NCBI GenBank assembly: GCA_030248225.1
Contig: JASANE010029994.1
Location: 21,263 to 85,262, forward strand
Origin: Trileptium ribeirensis
Taxonomy: Eukaryota; Nematoda; Enoplea; Enoplida; Thoracostomopsidae
Direction: 5' to 3'
DNA: 64,000 nt
In this document: in pieces, positions 61,382 through 64,000 of the stretch
Layout: each line of letters begins with the position of its first letter
Numbering within the stretch: position 1 is the first letter of the stretch
Made by a program: the position numbers and the translations under genes
Notes under the pieces: model-generated
What the model was told of the DNA's origin: nothing
Database searches by the model: none
Seen by the model: the letters and a program-made list of their open reading frames with translations, nothing else

Positions 61382-62348
61382 TCATTTTTACAAACTGATT
61401 GTGAGTGCTCGGTGTGAGGAAGCTGGTGTAATTTCGTATTTTTCTAACTAAATGTGTACCTGCCAATCTCTGTTTACTGAAACTGTGCGAGATCACAGTT
61501 TGTCTCATTTATAGGATTTTGATCAGAAAGTCATCATCATCTACTGAGGGACACTGGTTAACCAATGTCGTGATCGGCACGAAAATGATGCTCTCCCTAT
61601 GAATGCATTTTAGTATCGGTGATCTTTGATTGTTCCAGAAGAATAAAAACATTGCAATTGAAAACGTCTGATCTGAATATTAATTATTTTTCTTGAGCAT
61701 CGTCCATTTTACTCAAGTTTTACTGTTACTGTTATCTGACAGAAATATTTGTCTTGTACTAGTTTCCACGCTACAACCGCGATTCATAATTTTCACTGCA
61801 TAATTGTCATCACGACATTTAGTGCCGCCAAAATTGAATGAACAGTGCGGCGTGCTCAATATTTCAAAGGCTTTTGGATTCTTGACCGCTTATTTCAGTT
61901 AGGATTGTGTTCAATCTTATTGGCCAACCAGCCTTCGACTTCAGTCTCGCCAGCCGTTCGTGAATATTATTCAACTGCCCGTTATCGTCGCTTCCAGGAT
62001 CTTGACCACAAATATTGGTTAATTAAGATCGTCATCTATCGTTGGCAAATCTGGTTTATTGACCGCTTTGTTTGGTTAATATTTTTCCAGTTTAACCAAT
62101 GTGGATCATTAACTGGACTGCTCAAGTGAGTCTATTTGTTTTCGTATCCACCTCAGTTATCATTTACTAAAAGTTATTTTTCATCAAACCTAACACTATG
62201 TCGAAGCCACTCAATGCTCTCGTTCTACAACGGAACAGATATAATCTCAATGTCAACAAACAGTTATAAGTATTTCGACAAATACAATTATTCAACATCA
62301 GTTGAAATCATTCATCATCAATTAAAATACAGATATTTTCGAAAAAAT
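61382..62348. other. No gene recognised; may contain BEL/Pao LTR or leader remains
   Basis: A 94-codon frame (61845-62129) has no known motif. Because the BEL/Pao gag starts right after this stretch, an old LTR or leader may lie here, but I could not identify TG...CA ends or a primer-binding site. Confidence 0.35.
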
Positions 62349-63066
62349 GCGATACTACCATGAAAAATTGGTAGAGTTGGACGCTGAAAATATTGGTTCA
62401 ACTCGATGATGATAACGCAATGACAAAAGAGGTTGAGTCCACCAGTCTGCTTCTCGAGACCATAATCGACGCTATTAAAACCACAGATGTGGTGGTTGCC
62501 GATGCGTGTCAGCCGCCTGCAGTACGTCGATCTTTTGATAACCTTGAAGAAACTTCCACACAACAGGCTAGGGTGTCCGTAAAGCTTCCGAAACTAATCA
62601 TAGAAAGTTTCGATGGAAATCCGCTGTCTTGGCAGGAGTTCTGGGACAGTTACGATTCCACCATCCACAGCAACCCAGATCTACCAGACGTTAACAAACA
62701 CAAATATCTGCGCATCTATCGCAAAGGGTATGCCCTTAGTGTCATTAACGGGTATAGGCTGACAGCGATCTAAGCCCTAAAAGAAAGATTTGGCAACAGT
62801 GAGTTGGCAATATTTGCACATTTCGAGAAATTATGAGTCATGCCGTCCAGTTTTCAGCGCATTTTTGACGAATGCGAAAAACATATATATCCGTAGCCTT
62901 GTCGCACTTGGTTTAAACGAAGACACAATTGGGCAAGTGTTCACACCAATAATTTTGTCGAAGCTTCCGCGTACAGTCAGGAATCCAGCTTTATTGCTGT
63001 AATGGTTCCAAGACTTGGAAGTTAGTGACGTTACGTTCCATGATGAAAGACGAGATCTTGGCACGT
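62349..63066 (+). pseudogene. BEL/Pao gag fragment, decayed
   Basis: The piece 62420-62773 has the Pao gag pattern KLPKLIIESFDGNPLSWQ, then EFWDSYDSTIHSNPDL and KYL...GYALSVI. Past a stop the same pattern goes on in another frame with KERFGNSELAIF, and in 62790-63002 with IRSLVALGLNEDTIGQ and ILSKLPRTVR, all in family order. Several stops and register changes occur. The rest of gag, protease, RT and integrase are absent; the sequence switches abruptly to a non-LTR fragment near 63067. Confidence 0.8.
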
Positions 63067-63081
63067 GAGATGAGTGACTGA

Positions 63082-63759
63082 TATACTTCGATTGGGGATG
63101 ATGGTTATAGCGACTCTCTGGGTGAGTACTGCACTGTTTTCCAAGCAGAAGTATATGCTATCAAGAAATGCGCAGACACTATCATAGCAGATAAGGGTTA
63201 TAACTTGGACATAAAAATATTCTCTGACAGTCAAGCTGCCCTATTGGCACTCAAGATACATAAAATGAGTTCGAAGACTGTTCAGGACTGTTAAATTAGC
63301 CTCATAAGACTCTGCAGGCAAAACACAGCAACTTTGTGGGTCCCAGGTCACAGTGATATTCAGGGCAACGAACGGGCAGACTACTTAGCTGTGCTGAGTT
63401 CAAGTAAAAAACATATTGGCCCTGAGCCTATCCTACCAGTGGCTAGGAAAGAAGTCTCCACCATGATCAGATAATGGATGCATAGGAAATTTGTAACAAA
63501 ATGGAGGCAAGAAGTAGGATGCAAGCAAACAAAAAACATTGTAAGTGCACCAAACAGTAAATGGGGCAAATTCCTCATGGGTCTCTCCAAGGACAAGCTT
63601 AGGCCGTGTATACAGATTCTAACAGGACACAGTTGGTTAAACTCACACCTACATAAGCTAAAGCTTGTCGAAAATAAGAATTGTGAACACTGTGGAGTTG
63701 AGGAGACGTCGGATCACTTATTGAATAATTTCTCACTATACGCAGATGATGGGAAATAA
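63082..63759 (+). pseudogene. RNase H and C-terminal finger of a second non-LTR element, truncated
   Basis: The fragment starts within RNase H (a YTSIGDDG form in which the usual Asp is lost), then FQAEVYAIKKC, IFSDSQAALLAL, TLWVPGHSDIQGNERADYLA, a linker, PCIQILTGHSWLN and a CEHCGVEETSDHLL finger. There are in-frame stops at about 63292 and 63472. It is related to, but clearly different from, the ORF2 at 57567-61220 (its finger spacing and linker differ). The 5' part is missing, as usual for truncated insertions. Confidence 0.82.
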
Positions 63760-64000
63760 AATTCTCGGCATGCGGGAACTTCCTAGAGGCAAATTAAAAG
63801 ACGCCAATATAAGAAATTTATGTAAATTTATTGTTAGCACAGGTAGACTAGCTTACTCTAAAAGATAGGTGAAAAATGGAATAGGTATTACAATACCTCT
63901 TCGTAGTATTTAAATGAATTTAGTAAGTTACATTAAGCGGTGGTAGAATGCTAGTGAATCTCTACATAGGCTGTTGCAATGGACAGTTATTTACTGTTAC
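63760..64000. other. No gene seen at the right edge
   Basis: This is AT-rich sequence without recognisable features. It may be the 3' UTR of the preceding fragment. Confidence 0.4.

Overview
The window reads as repeat-rich chromosomal DNA from an invertebrate animal. The non-LTR element with a DUF4780-like ORF1, the BEL/Pao gag fragment, the Polinton/Maverick and the Gypsy element with an envelope-like gene would fit an arthropod or another invertebrate, but the sequence does not fix the phylum. I recognise no host protein-coding gene. Almost everything identifiable is mobile DNA, in several layers.

Layout. (1) 1-2521: anonymous DNA with a ~420-bp terminal-inverted-repeat MITE (1018-1438) and a partial relative (1869-2147). 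(2) 2522-33797: one giant Gypsy-type LTR element, coding on the minus strand, ~31.3 kb. Its two direct LTRs are ~6.3-6.45 kb each (2522-8848 and 27344-33797), start TGTAA and end TTACA on either strand, and are flanked by a 4-bp target duplication, TTTA. The body, read from right to left, holds a gag fragment with a damaged zinc knuckle, broken ORFs of unknown function, a second gag with a 2A-like motif, a tRNA-like gene, a broken envelope-like gene, protease, RT, RNase H, integrase, and 3.5 kb of accessory sequence that includes a NADAR domain. Stops, frameshifts and loss of the RT YxDD motif make it a fossil. (3) 33802-36599: anonymous DNA and AT-rich tandem repeats. (4) 36600-48896: a compact, largely intact Polinton (adintovirus-like virus/transposon). 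It encodes a C2H2/protein-primed DNA polymerase B, chromodomain integrase, packaging ATPase, two conserved small proteins, a NADAR protein, a TATA-binding-protein homologue, a penton-like minor capsid protein, a tiny basic core-like protein, the double-jelly-roll major capsid protein, a membrane protein, a type III hammerhead ribozyme, and two leftward genes. (5) 48897-55435: no recognisable gene. (6) ~55436-61381: an I/R1/LOA-like non-LTR retrotransposon with nearly full ORF1 and an intact 1217-aa ORF2. (7) 62349-63066: a decayed BEL/Pao gag. (8) 63082-63759: the RNase H and zinc-finger end of a second non-LTR element.

The most novel material is in the Polinton. It carries its own TBP homologue. 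Most of its transcription units are preceded by a near-identical box (core CTTAAAAAGG) whose distance to the start codon is nearly fixed, 33-37 nt in six cases. This suggests an element-encoded promoter-recognition system. It also has a hammerhead ribozyme between its convergent gene blocks, and a NADAR gene joined to the TBP gene by an ATGA overlap. A second, unrelated NADAR domain lies in the giant Gypsy element, so two different kinds of mobile element in one window have each acquired a predicted ADP-ribose-processing enzyme.
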